Positions 12,825 through 21,371 of a stretch of DNA of 33,220 nucleotides are shown piece after piece. The translations under genes were made by a program, and so were the position numbers. Source of the stretch: an uncultured Clostridia bacterium (GTDB lineage: Bacteria > Bacillota > Clostridia > TANB77 > CAG-508); the NCBI GenBank assembly GCA_944393135.1, contig CALXZC010000007.1:1-33220 (forward strand), in the 5' to 3' direction. Below the pieces are notes generated by a model. That model ran no database searches. It was given only the letters and a program-made list of their open reading frames with translations, and was not told the origin of the DNA. Each line of letters opens with the position of its first letter. Position 1 is the first letter of the stretch.

Positions 12825-12934
12825 GTAGGAACTTAGTCCTACAAAATACCATATTATTTCCCATCTAACTTACAATTAGATAGAGGGTGAGAATAGAGTG
12901 AGAATTAACTTATGAAACAACACTCTATTCTCAT
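12825..12934 (+). promoter_or_regulatory. Structured 5' leader with three hairpins
   Basis: After the promoter, about 150 bases precede the first rightward gene. Hairpin 1: GTAGGA (12825-12830) with TCCTAC (12837-12842). Hairpin 2: ATCTAA (12863-12868) with TTAGAT (12876-12881). Hairpin 3: a 13-bp perfect stem TGAGAATAGAGTG (12888-12900) with its complement (12921-12933), 20-base loop. No U-run follows the third stem, so this is not a plain terminator; it may regulate translation, stability or antitermination. Confidence 0.65.
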
Positions 12935-12969
12935 AATATTATTTATTATAGAAAGGAGAGGATAAAATT

Positions 12970-14271
12970 GTGGCAAAATTACCAAGTGAAATCAAGTTAA
13001 CAAGACATGCGCAGATACGATTAGAAGAAAGAAAAAATTCAGTTAATTATAATACTAAAAATCTAATGAGAAGTTCGTGTAAATGGTACGGAAAAGATGA
13101 TTTGATTAAAAATAGTAAACTATATCTACACTGTTTATATGTATGTAGAAAGTCAAATCAAATGGGATATATTACAGACGGAAATATTGAAGTAATTTAT
13201 AATAAGTCTACAGGCGTTGCTATTACTGTGATGGAAGTAAAAGAAAAGTTTTTACCAATTACTCAATACATTAAACCGAAATATTTAAAACAGATAGAAT
13301 TAAAAAAGGAGAAAATAAAAATGAAGAAATCAAAAACAATTATCGGAACTTGCCCAGATTGTGGCAGAGAGAATGTAGAAATTATTGAATCTGTTGGGAT
13401 ATGTAATAAATGTAAACTCAGAAAACAAAACGCAAAATATCGTAATAAAGAATACATACCTTATATTAAACTGTCAGAAGATGAGAAAAGAAAAATTGAT
13501 GCGAGATCGCATGGACAAAAGAAGAAAAGCGATGATAATCAACATGATAGAGAAATACCAATTCCCAATATACCAATGATAGAAAATTACTATCAAATGA
13601 AAGCAGAGAATAATCCTGCGATTGCTCATATAGTAGAACCGAAAAAAGTGGAAAAAACATTCGACCCATTATTAGACCAAACAAGCTTTATTAATACTCT
13701 ACGAAATTATGGCTGTGAAATACCGGAAAAAAATTTAGAAGATATTTTAAATGTATTAAGTTTTACAGACACATTAAAGAATGCATTTGTCACTATGACA
13801 AAAAATAATAATCAACAGACTATTTTAAACCTAGATCAAACATTAGATATAGTAGAAAGAAAACTACAACGTGATTGGGAGATAAACGGTTTTCAAGAAA
13901 TAGACGATATAAAATTCAAAGGGTTCTTAACTTGGAGAAGAATGTTAAAAAGTGCTATATTCTTTTGGAAAAAATTATATCAAACAAATGCTCCTACTGA
14001 ATTACAAAAAGTGTGGAATCACCATACAATCAATGATTCTAATGACAAAATAAAATGTGGGCAAAAGAAATTTCAAATAACGACAGATAGTATATCTACT
14101 ATTTTAAATACTCGTAGACCATTTACACGTATATTTTACGGAACTTCAAAAGAAGATGTCTATGAACAATTCACCAAGTGGATGAATGATAGACAATTGC
14201 ATGAGGATAAAAGTAAGACAACGATTGTAGAATTAAGTAATGAAGGCGAAGATGGGAGGAGTAAGCAATGA
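12970..14271 (+). CDS. Zinc-ribbon phage protein of unknown function
   Basis: 433 aa, GTG start with AAAGGAGAGG upstream. The N-terminus (LTRHAQIRLEERKN ... GNIEVIYNKSTGVAITVM) resembles small DUF4258/toxin-like folds. Around residue 125 is a zinc ribbon, TCPDCGREN ... ICNKCKLRK, then a basic stretch, a Pro-rich spacer and a helical C-terminal half (QTILNLDQTLDIVERKLQ). First gene of the rightward operon behind a structured leader, so an early regulatory or DNA-binding role is plausible but unproven. It overlaps the next gene by 4 bases. Confidence 0.65.
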   Translation: MAKLPSEIKLTRHAQIRLEERKNSVNYNTKNLMRSSCKWYGKDDLIKNSKLYLHCLYVCRKSNQMGYITDGNIEVIYNKSTGVAITVMEVKEKFLPITQYIKPKYLKQIELKKEKIKMKKSKTIIGTCPDCGRENVEIIESVGICNKCKLRKQNAKYRNKEYIPYIKLSEDEKRKIDARSHGQKKKSDDNQHDREIPIPNIPMIENYYQMKAENNPAIAHIVEPKKVEKTFDPLLDQTSFINTLRNYGCEIPEKNLEDILNVLSFTDTLKNAFVTMTKNNNQQTILNLDQTLDIVERKLQRDWEINGFQEIDDIKFKGFLTWRRMLKSAIFFWKKLYQTNAPTELQKVWNHHTINDSNDKIKCGQKKFQITTDSISTILNTRRPFTRIFYGTSKEDVYEQFTKWMNDRQLHEDKSKTTIVELSNEGEDGRSKQ

Positions 14272-14774
14272 AATTAAGCAGAGATGAATTTAGACATTTG
14301 AAAAGCTTTTCAAAAGAACAAATGGAAAGATGGCTACGAGGATATTATAATGTAACATATAATAGCTTAAGAAAAGGGTTTGAGGATTCGTATAAAGATG
14401 AATTAGATAGTTCTGTACAAAATTTTATAACTGCTATCGCATATACATTACATTATAATGAAGACGTACATTTAAAGCAAGACGAGCTTGCTAGTTTTAT
14501 GGATGATTTGTTTGTGAGTGTAGATATGTTTAGAAAAGGTGAATATAAACCAGAAGAATATGAAGAACAATTAAAAGAAGATGGAATAAAAATAGCAAAA
14601 TATGATTACGATAGGTTATACAGAGAAAAAGACGCACCATATAAAGAAAAATATGAGGAGTTAGTAAAGTTTTTGAATGAAACTAAGTCGAAAGCTAAAA
14701 TAGTTGAAGATATAAAAACAATACTTGGATTAGGAGGTGAAGATAATGACAGAGAGAGAACAACAAGTAAATAG
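14268..14774 (+). CDS. Hypothetical protein
   Basis: 168 aa, not recognised. All-helical and charged (RDEFRHLKSFSKEQMERWLRG; DELASFMDDLFVSVDMFRKG; EKYEELVKFLNETKSKAK). Starts within the stop of the preceding gene (ATGA overlap) and overlaps the next gene, implying translational coupling. Confidence 0.65.
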   Translation: MKLSRDEFRHLKSFSKEQMERWLRGYYNVTYNSLRKGFEDSYKDELDSSVQNFITAIAYTLHYNEDVHLKQDELASFMDDLFVSVDMFRKGEYKPEEYEEQLKEDGIKIAKYDYDRLYREKDAPYKEKYEELVKFLNETKSKAKIVEDIKTILGLGGEDNDRERTTSK

Positions 14775-14979
14775 TGTATTGCAAAGTATAGCAAAAGATA
14801 TTGAAGCAAAATTACCAAAAGGTATGGGGTTTGCACTATTGGCTTATGAATTTGGAGACGCAGAAAATAGAAGAATGTTATATACTTCTAATTCAAATAG
14901 GGAAGATGTGATGCGTGCTATGGTAGAATTTTTAGAGAAAAACTTAAACGATCCTAACATGTTTGGAAAGGATGTATAG
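14746..14979 (+). CDS. Hypothetical small protein
   Basis: 77 aa from ATG 14746, chosen because AGGAGGTGA lies just upstream; a GTG at 14737 sits inside that site. Helix (EQQVNSVLQSIAKDIEAKLP) then a strand-rich part (MGFALLAYEFGDAENRRMLY) and a helix (MRAMVEFLEKNLN). Similar small proteins occur beside replication genes in Firmicute phages; no function known. Confidence 0.65.
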   Translation: MTEREQQVNSVLQSIAKDIEAKLPKGMGFALLAYEFGDAENRRMLYTSNSNREDVMRAMVEFLEKNLNDPNMFGKDV

Positions 14980-14982
14980 ACA

Positions 14983-16095
14983 ATGAATAAATACAATGCT
15001 TATAAATATATATGGAATAAATTAAAAGAACACATTGAAGATGAGCATGTATTAAATTTAATGCACGAGTATGAATTAGAAATACAATCGAACAGAAAAT
15101 TATCAAAGAAAAAAAAGTGTAGTCAAGCGTATCCTATAAAAATATCTAAACAACCGTGGTATCATACTTACGAAATGATTGCACAAATAATTCATGGTAG
15201 AAAAACTCGTGGTACAATTAAAATGGATTTAGTTGAAAGCTTTAAAAAAGACTTTAATGAATGGACTAAACAAGTTGCTACTAACGAAAAAACAACAGAA
15301 GAATTGGGAGAGTGGCTTGTTTCAAAACACAAGGAATTTCAATCACGAGAGTCAGGTAAGTCACAAGGAGTTAGAGAACTAAAAAAAGCAAAATTTACAG
15401 AATCAGGTTTTGAAAGGAAACATAGTTATGAATTATCATTAGAGGAGCGAGCTGCAATTGTAATAGACGAGTTAATAAGTATGTTTATACCAAAAATTCC
15501 CGTAGGCTATGATATAAATACTGAATATTATAAGGAAGATTGGAAGCAAGAATTGTGGGTTTGGTGTTGGGAACATAAAGATACAGATTCTAACTTAAAT
15601 TCATTAATAATTAAATATAATAGGTTACCTACTTATGAATACTCATTTCATAAAACGAATATTTTAAGTAGAATGAATAGTTATATAGTGCCTTATATTT
15701 TAAAGTTACAGCATTCGTGTAATGAAGTAGCTCGCTACCATGTAAATAACAAATTCATGAAAGAACAACTGTATCCTGCAAATAATATTCATAAATTTCT
15801 CAGAGAACATGATGATGTTGATCCAGAAGTGACTGTTTTACCAAGTACAAATCAAGAAATAATAGAATGGTTATTTAAAAAACTTCAAAATTATATTTCA
15901 ATTAAAGAAGAATCATTTCAGCGTTATAGAAAAATATTAGAAATGCGTTATGGACTAAATTCAGAAAATAAAACATATACTTATAAAGAAATAGGAACTT
16001 ATTTTGGTATTTCAAAACAAAGAGTATGCCAATCAGAAACTTGGATGTTACAACAATTCAGAGAAATAATAAAAAATAAAAAATTAGAAATATAG
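14983..16095 (+). CDS. Sigma-70-like factor (region 4 domain)
   Basis: 370 aa. The C-terminus (RYRKILEMRYGL ... YTYKEIGTYFGISKQRVCQS, MLQQFREI) is a clear sigma region 4 helix-turn-helix, close to the RERxVLxMRYGL ... TLEEIGxxFGITRERVRQIE pattern of primary sigma factors. A middle segment (YYKEDWKQELWVWCWEH) is reminiscent of region 2. The N-terminal 130 residues are basic and unrecognised. It may redirect host RNA polymerase to later phage promoters. It lies 3 bases after the preceding gene and 12 before the polymerase gene. Confidence 0.75.
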   Translation: MNKYNAYKYIWNKLKEHIEDEHVLNLMHEYELEIQSNRKLSKKKKCSQAYPIKISKQPWYHTYEMIAQIIHGRKTRGTIKMDLVESFKKDFNEWTKQVATNEKTTEELGEWLVSKHKEFQSRESGKSQGVRELKKAKFTESGFERKHSYELSLEERAAIVIDELISMFIPKIPVGYDINTEYYKEDWKQELWVWCWEHKDTDSNLNSLIIKYNRLPTYEYSFHKTNILSRMNSYIVPYILKLQHSCNEVARYHVNNKFMKEQLYPANNIHKFLREHDDVDPEVTVLPSTNQEIIEWLFKKLQNYISIKEESFQRYRKILEMRYGLNSENKTYTYKEIGTYFGISKQRVCQSETWMLQQFREIIKNKKLEI

Positions 16096-16107
16096 GAGGA
16101 GTTATAA

Positions 16108-18944
16108 ATGTTAGTGGCGGACTACGAAATTTTTAAAAAAGATAGTTTATTAGGAGTGCTTGACATAGAAACAGATAACATATACCAAATGTGGGATATA
16201 TCAGAAATAAAAAACTTCATAAGAAAACATATAAACGATATATGGGTACGGCTATAATTCCGAAAACTATGATAAGATACTGGCTCATGGAATGTTAACA
16301 GGGAAAATTACAACTCCAGAAAAAGCTTTTGAAGTGAGTAACAATATTATTAACAGCCAAGATAATAATATTCCTTTATTCAAAACGTTAAACAAATTAG
16401 GTATAGAAGACTATTATGAATCTAAAATTTTAATGTATGATTTGTTAGGTGATGGTGCATTTTTCTCTCTTAAACAACTAGAAGGTTTCTTAGGAATGAA
16501 TATAGTAGAAAGCGTTGTACCTTTTGACTTAGATAGAGCATTAACGGATAAGGAAAAAAAGGATGTTGAAAAATATAATAAAGCTGATTTATACGGTACA
16601 CTAGAAAGATTTAAACAAAGAAAAAATAGTTTCAGAACTAAAATGATGTTAGTAAAAGAGTTTGATTTACCTATTAATTATATATGTAAAACAAATGCGA
16701 AACTTACAGAAGCTATTTTATTATCGCAAAATAAAGGTGTAAATACTAGACTCAGAAGAAACTTTCAATTATGTGATTTACCTGTAAATTGGGAAACACC
16801 AGAATTAAAAATTATTTATGACTTTTTTGTTGAAGCATTAAGAGAACTGGAGTTTCATAAATGGGATACTAAAATATGTGATAAAAAGAAGCTAAGCATG
16901 AATTTAGATATATTAGGTGTTACACATACATTTGCACTAGGCGGTGTTCATGGTGGAATCAAACATTATATGTGTGGTCCTATGCCCGACGTGCGGTAGT
17001 GAGTACCGCATTGAAACAAAGTCTAATAAAAAGTTAATTTGGTTAGACGTTGGATTAACACAATGGTTCAACTGAAATCTGTTAAACATTATCAGTGGTG
17101 TTATATACAAGAAAAATAAATGGTATATAGCTAACGGGGGACCTCTAACATTATTTAGACAATCCCGTGCGAAGCAAAGGGGGAATACATGAAAGGAATC
17201 CAAAAATGGATAGACTTTAGAGGTAAAACAGGAGTTTACCTTATCCGCAATAAAATAAACAACAAATGCTATGTAGGGTCTTCATTAGATATTGCTACAA
17301 GATTGTCACATCATTTTGGAAAACTATGGAAAAGCTGTGGTAATTATGATTTGCATAAAGAAATTAGATATTATGGTAAAAAAAATTTTGAATGTAAAAT
17401 ATTAGAAGAAACTACGAAAAATAATTTATTATATATAGAACAAAAATGGATTAATGAATTAAATCCTGAATATAATAAAAAAGATACAAATAATCACTTT
17501 AGATGTGGTAAAACTTATTCAGAATACTTAAAACAAATTAATAAAGAAAAACACCAAACAGACGAATATAGAGCGTATATGAGTAAATTAAAAACTAAGG
17601 AAAAAGGTGTCAAAGTGACAATGACAACTCCAGAAGGTAAAAAGATTAAATTTAGTTCATATACACATGCTTATAGATATTTAGTAAAACAGTATGGCAT
17701 TACCGGAAAAAAATGTTCTGTTATAAGTCACATTAGAGAATGTTGTGAAGGAAAAAGAAAAAAATGTTGCGGCTGTACCTTTGAACGTGTAGAGACTATT
17801 ATGTAGGCTTACTATTGATACGTAAGTCGAAAAAGCAGATCCGAAGATATAGTCCATTTACATACTATATTATGTGAAGCAATGTACCCAAATATATTAA
17901 CAAAATGGGATTTATTATCAAGAAAAGTAGATAAAAATGGTTGTGAAGCTTTTGCTGGAATGGTTCAAGCTCGTATGGATATTAAAAAGAAGCTTCATGA
18001 ACCGAGTTTGTCAAAAGAAGAAAAGAAAGTATTAAAAGATCAAAGCGCTAGATATAAACTTATATTAAATACAACTTCTGGATGCATGAAAGATAAATTC
18101 AAGAAGATATATGACCCTGAATATAATACTAAAATGTGCATGCTTGGGCAGCTAGCATTGACTGATTTAATATTTAGGCTAAAGAACGCTAAACCTAGAA
18201 AAAAACCTACATGGGCGACAAATCCTGGTGAAAAGAAAAAAGTAATAGGGGATGATTTTTATTTCTTATTAGTAAATACAAACACTGATGGAATAGCTAT
18301 AGAAGTAGATGATACAGACGAAGTAATGGAGATAATAGATAATATTGCTCATGAGTGGGAAAAAGATTGGAGGTTTAGTTTAGAAAAAACGGTTGCTGAT
18401 AATTTATATCAAAAAGACGTTAATAATTACGTTTTTAAAGATATGGATGGGAGTATAAAAGTCAAAGGCGCATATGTTACAAAATATTCTGAGAATAATG
18501 AACAAAACACTTTAGCGATTTTAGCTAAAGCTGTGGTAGATTATTTTCTTGAAGGAAAAGATATTAGAGAAACTATTTGTAACCCAGATAACTTGGCAAC
18601 TGATTATCAAATGATTAAAAAATTAGGAAACATGTACGACACCCCTACTTGGAGAAGTGCAAAGGGAGACATTATAGTTCAAAAAGTAAATCGAATATTT
18701 CCTTCAACAAATCAGTTAAACGGAGGATTATATAAACATAAAAAATCAAAAGATGTAGACGTATTAGATAAAGTAGAAGGTACACCAGAACATGTTTTAA
18801 TTTACAATGAAGATATAAGAGGTAAAAAAATAGGAGAACTCGATGACATAGATTACGAATGGTATGTAGCAGAAGCCCAACGAAGGATTGATGACTTTTT
18901 ACGGTAAACCAAGAAAAACAATTCGTAAAAAAGAAGGTAAATAA
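16108..18944 (+). CDS. Family B DNA polymerase, one intron and three CGG +1 shifts
   Basis: About 669 aa after splicing and recoding. ATG 16108 (AGGAGG upstream). Exon 1 16108-17055, intron 17056-17879, exon 2 17880-18944. Proofreading motifs: Exo I in VADYEIF, Exo II VGYNSENYD, Exo III YNKADLYGT. Polymerase motif A is DVGSMYPNI across the splice, motif B KLILNTTSG, motif C NTNTDGIAI. Shifts: CGG 16249 (tgg GTA CGG CTA TAA) restores GYNSENYD; CGG 16994 (GTG CGG TAG) restores GSEYRIETKSNKKLIWLDV; CGG 18902 (TTA CGG TAA) adds GKPRKTIRKKEGK. In each case the zero frame stops at once or within two codons. This would be the replicative polymerase of the phage. Confidence 0.88.
16249..16251 (+). 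other. CGG +1 site 1 in DNA polymerase
   Basis: ATA TGG GTA CGG CTA TAA: skipping C gives IWVGYNSENYD, the Exo II motif. Codon 48 of the gene. Confidence 0.9.
16994..16996 (+). other. CGG +1 site 2 in DNA polymerase
   Basis: GAC GTG CGG TAG TGA: skipping C gives DVGSEYRIETK and leads in frame to KLIWLDVG at the intron junction. The zero frame stops at the next codon. Confidence 0.88.
17056..17879 (+). ncRNA. Group I intron in the DNA polymerase gene
   Basis: 824 bases, td-like (IA) core. P1: exon end GTTGGAT pairs with guide GTTCAAC (17066-17072), ending in U-G at the splice site. Core strands include AACGGGGGACCTCT and GACAATCCCGTGCG, matching group IA P4/P6. P7: GACTA (17794-17798) with TAGTC (17850-17854), within CCGAAGATATAGTCC. 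The last intron base is G (17879). Splicing creates a serine codon (T + CA) and the polymerase motif DVGSMYPN. A GIY-YIG gene is inside, and its last codons overlap the P7 strand. Confidence 0.93.
17189..17806 (+). CDS. GIY-YIG homing endonuclease, intron-encoded
   Basis: 205 aa. GVYLIRNKINNKCYVGSS is the GIY-YIG signature (here VYL ... YVG), followed by the catalytic Arg region ATRLSHHFGKLW and the Glu region ECKILEE/YIEQKWINEL. The C-terminal part (TPEGKKIKFSSYTHAYRYL) resembles nuclease-associated DNA-binding modules. It would cut intronless polymerase genes and promote intron homing. Start ATG follows AAAGGGGGA. Its 3' end is part of the intron core. Confidence 0.92.
   Translation: MKGIQKWIDFRGKTGVYLIRNKINNKCYVGSSLDIATRLSHHFGKLWKSCGNYDLHKEIRYYGKKNFECKILEETTKNNLLYIEQKWINELNPEYNKKDTNNHFRCGKTYSEYLKQINKEKHQTDEYRAYMSKLKTKEKGVKVTMTTPEGKKIKFSSYTHAYRYLVKQYGITGKKCSVISHIRECCEGKRKKCCGCTFERVETIM
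18902..18904 (+). other. CGG +1 site 3 in DNA polymerase
   Basis: GAC TTT TTA CGG TAA: the zero frame ends immediately. Skipping C adds 13 residues, GKPRKTIRKKEGK, and stops at 18944. A basic C-terminal tail is plausible but less diagnostic than the other two sites. Confidence 0.72.
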
Positions 18945-18973
18945 AGTGATAAAAAAAAATTTAAGATAAATAC

Positions 18974-19002
18974 TTGACTTTTAATTAAATGTTGTGTATA
19001 AT
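18974..19002 (+). promoter_or_regulatory. Sigma-A-like promoter
   Basis: TTGACT (18974-18979), 17-base spacer, TATAAT (18997-19002), starting 30 bases after the polymerase stop and about 30 before the 37-aa gene. It probably starts a second rightward transcript. Confidence 0.82.
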
Positions 19003-19032
19003 ATTTATAAATTAATAGAGGAGGTGTTTAAA

Positions 19033-19146
19033 ATGGATCCATTTATGGACTTAATGCTTTATGACTTCAACCCAGATAGTATGACAGAGTTGGAAAAAGA
19101 AATCTTATACAATGAAATGATAGAAGGCGGTGAGGAAAGTGTTTAG
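19033..19146 (+). CDS. 37-aa small protein
   Basis: MDPFMDLMLYDFNPDSMT then EKEILYNEMIEGGEESV. GAGGAGGTG lies 9 bases upstream and a strong promoter precedes it. Strongly acidic. Its end overlaps the start of the next gene. First gene of its transcript, so an early host-takeover peptide or leader is possible. No family known. Confidence 0.6.
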   Translation: MDPFMDLMLYDFNPDSMTELEKEILYNEMIEGGEESV

Positions 19147-19402
19147 AAAGCTTAAAGACATTCCAGATTGTTTAGGTAATATAAATGGTGTTGATTTCGA
19201 AGCAGATATACCAGTAAGAATTACCACTAAACCTAAACTAAGGCAAAATGTTATTGATCTTAAATTAGATACTATTTCTATGGATAAGCAGTATCATGTA
19301 CATAAGATAACGAGCTTCGGAGATCCGTTCGACGTATGGATAATAAACGATAAAGGTGAGGAAGAAGAATTCGCAGATTGGATATTCGAAGATATTGACT
19401 AA
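19130..19402 (+). CDS. Hypothetical protein
   Basis: Up to 90 aa, GTG start at 19130; GTG 19139 is an equally good start (AAGGCGG 8 bases upstream). Mixed alpha/beta, with VDFEADIPVRITTKPKLRQN and FGDPFDVWIINDKGEEEEFA, a strand pattern like small beta-barrel proteins. Not recognised. Overlaps the preceding small gene. Confidence 0.6.
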   Translation: MRKVFRKLKDIPDCLGNINGVDFEADIPVRITTKPKLRQNVIDLKLDTISMDKQYHVHKITSFGDPFDVWIINDKGEEEEFADWIFEDID

Positions 19403-19416
19403 GGAGGTTTTATTTT

Positions 19417-19743
19417 ATGGCTAATAAAAAGATAGATAGCACTATAAAGATGTGTGAAGTAGGAGACACTTTATATAGAATTAGTAAAAATGAAATAATT
19501 GAAATTACTGTAACAAATATAAGACAAAATATGTTTGATTCTTATATATATGATTACGGTAATAAGAAAAGTGATTATTTCTTTAATAAAAATATAGGTT
19601 CTAGCTATTTTAAAACAAGAGAAGAAGCTGAGCAAAAATTACAAGAAAAAGATAACATTGCAAAGAAACGTAAGTTATTAAGAGAATACGAAAAAAAATT
19701 AAATGAAAAATTAAATATGAAAGACCATTATATAGTAAAATAA
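19417..19743 (+). CDS. Hypothetical protein
   Basis: 108 aa. First part strand-rich (GDTLYRISKNEIIEITVTNI; YIYDYGNKKSDYFFN), then YFKTREEAEQKLQEKDNIAK and a Lys/Glu helix, a layout common in small phage proteins that carry a beta domain with a coiled-coil tail. TAAGGAGG lies upstream. Function unknown. Confidence 0.65.
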   Translation: MANKKIDSTIKMCEVGDTLYRISKNEIIEITVTNIRQNMFDSYIYDYGNKKSDYFFNKNIGSSYFKTREEAEQKLQEKDNIAKKRKLLREYEKKLNEKLNMKDHYIVK

Positions 19744-19774
19744 ATGGTTAAAAAATAATAGGAGGATTGAAATT

Positions 19775-20641
19775 ATGATAGAAAGACAAAAAGCATATAA
19801 CGTATACGTAACAAAAAATTACGATATATTCAAAAGATTAGTAGGGAATAGAGATATACCAGAAACAAGAATAAGTAAGATAGTAGGCTCAATACAAGCT
19901 ATTGGATGGATTAAAAATCCTATAGTAGTAAATGAAAATATGGAAGTTATAGACGGACAAGGAAGACTTACTGCACTTCAAAGATTAAATATGCCAGTAG
20001 AATATGTTATTGCAGAAGGTGCGGGAACCCAAGAATGTATTTATATGAATATGAATATGATTAACTGGAAGCAACCAGACTTCATTAAATCTTATGCTGA
20101 ACAAGGTAATGTGAATTACCAAAGGTTACTAAGTTTGATGGATAGATATGTGAGTGGTAATTTACACATCATTTTCACGGCATTATATAGAATATCAAAA
20201 CCTAAAAATAGAGATATTAAAGCTGGTACTCTCCAAATTACAGAAGAACAGTATTTTGCCGCAGAGGAAAGATTAAAATATGTCCAGCCTATATTTGAAG
20301 AACTTGATTCTACTAAGCTACCAGGTAGTATCATTAAGTTGATGCAAACATTAATTTATTATTATGACTATTCAGAAGTAGATAAAGAGAGGCTTAAAAA
20401 GAAAGTGATAAAATACATCTATAATGCTAATCCTTGGGTTACAAACCAAAATTGTGAAAAAGAAGTGGAAGATGTATACAATTATCACGTAACATTTGAA
20501 GAAAAGCAAGCTATACAGCATTTGATAAAAGAAGAAAGAATGAGACGTCAATTAGAAATCAATAAAGAAAACTCAGAAAGAGCTTATGAAAGAACACAAA
20601 AAGGTGTTCAAGGTTTTGTTGTAAAAGAGGTGAATAGATAA
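19775..20641 (+). CDS. ParB/Srx-fold domain protein
   Basis: 288 aa. Residues about 25-85 (IPETRISKIVGSIQAIGWIK, NPIVVNENMEVIDGQGRLTA, LQRLNMPVEYVIAEG) are a ParB N-terminal-like domain: an I-x-P-V/I-V strand, then the V-I-D-G-x-x-R motif equivalent to the ParB nucleotide-binding GxxR box. The remainder is helical, ending in a basic coiled coil (EERMRRQLEINKENSERAYE). Phage relatives act as CTP-dependent DNA-binding proteins or nucleases; which applies is not clear. Stop and next start overlap. Confidence 0.82.
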   Translation: MIERQKAYNVYVTKNYDIFKRLVGNRDIPETRISKIVGSIQAIGWIKNPIVVNENMEVIDGQGRLTALQRLNMPVEYVIAEGAGTQECIYMNMNMINWKQPDFIKSYAEQGNVNYQRLLSLMDRYVSGNLHIIFTALYRISKPKNRDIKAGTLQITEEQYFAAEERLKYVQPIFEELDSTKLPGSIIKLMQTLIYYYDYSEVDKERLKKKVIKYIYNANPWVTNQNCEKEVEDVYNYHVTFEEKQAIQHLIKEERMRRQLEINKENSERAYERTQKGVQGFVVKEVNR

Positions 20642-21021
20642 TGAGCCGTTGGACACATATAACAAGTTGTATGAGTGTAGATACTTGTATAGAAAATAAA
20701 AAACGTGTTAAAAAATCTATTATAGATTATATAAACAAAGCCCCTAAAATTACAGGTAGCGAAAGTGATGCAGAGGTCTATGTTACTTTACAACGTGGAT
20801 ATAATATTAGTTCATGGAGACAGGATAAAAAAGGCGAGTTTATTCAGTATCAATCTTGTATTATAATTTCTATACAAGGAGATTTACGAGATAAAGATGG
20901 TGAAAGTACAAAAGAAGAATTTATAAACTTTTTAAATTATATTAAGAGAAAATATATTGTAAAGGACTATAGCATAAATATAGAGGATGAGTGGAAAGAT
21001 GGAAGTATCACAAAAATATAA
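20641..21021 (+). CDS. Hypothetical protein
   Basis: 126 aa, not recognised. Segments such as SEVYVTLQ-like strands (SDAEVYVTLQRGYNISSW; SCIIISIQGDLRDKDGE) and KRKYIVKDYSINIED suggest an alpha/beta fold. It starts one base inside the ParB-like gene stop and overlaps the next gene by 23 bases. Confidence 0.6.
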   Translation: MSRWTHITSCMSVDTCIENKKRVKKSIIDYINKAPKITGSESDAEVYVTLQRGYNISSWRQDKKGEFIQYQSCIIISIQGDLRDKDGESTKEEFINFLNYIKRKYIVKDYSINIEDEWKDGSITKI

Positions 21022-21322
21022 AGAAATATTTGAATTAAAAAAGATGTTAGAAGATGCTAAAATACCATTCTATTTTAAAGAAGGACTTGGCTACCTGGAA
21101 GAACTTTATAGAATATTTCCAGATTTGTGCGAACATTATCAAATATGTTACCCCTCAGAAAAAGACAGATGGATAAGTGTTATTGAAGGTTTTGGTACAC
21201 TTGGAGGAGATCACGACAAATTAGAAATAATGGGTGGTCTCACTCCATTAGAATCACATCGATGTCGTGTAGAAGAACAGGATGAGATAATAGGACGGAC
21301 TTACCGCAAAAAATGTATTTGA
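20999..21322 (+). CDS. Hypothetical phage protein with CGG +1 site near its end
   Basis: From ATG 20999, zero-frame 107 aa: helical start (YKEIFELKKMLEDAKIPFYF) then CYPSEKDRWISVIEGFGTLG and LEIMGGLTPLESHRC. At 21296, GGA CGG ACT leads to GRTYRKKCI and stop. Skipping C gives IIGGLTAKNVFDRIKNHYEN, which from memory matches the C-terminus of a common Firmicute phage family (GYLTAEDVFERI...). The +1 frame has no stop before the next gene's ATG at 21372 and is in frame with it, so the shifted product would be a 271-aa fusion ending at 21815. Family function unknown. Confidence 0.68.
   Translation: MEVSQKYKEIFELKKMLEDAKIPFYFKEGLGYLEELYRIFPDLCEHYQICYPSEKDRWISVIEGFGTLGGDHDKLEIMGGLTPLESHRCRVEEQDEIIGRTYRKKCI
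21296..21298 (+). other. CGG +1 site in the 20999 gene
   Basis: ATA GGA CGG ACT TAC: skipping C gives GGLTAKNVFDRI. The zero frame stops 9 codons later. Confidence 0.75.
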
Positions 21323-21371
21323 TAGAATTAAAAATCATTACGAAAATGTGAAAAAGATTGGAGGAATAGAA

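Larger units (their letters stand above)
12552..12969. promoter_or_regulatory. Divergent early control region
   Basis: 418 bases between the leftward and rightward operons with no gene. It contains a leftward promoter, a rightward promoter, three hairpins in the rightward leader, and alternating GGGTTT (12682-12687), AAACCC (12698-12703), GGGTTT (12715-12720) elements between the promoters that could form alternative hairpins or an operator. This is the natural place for an early switch. Confidence 0.7.
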
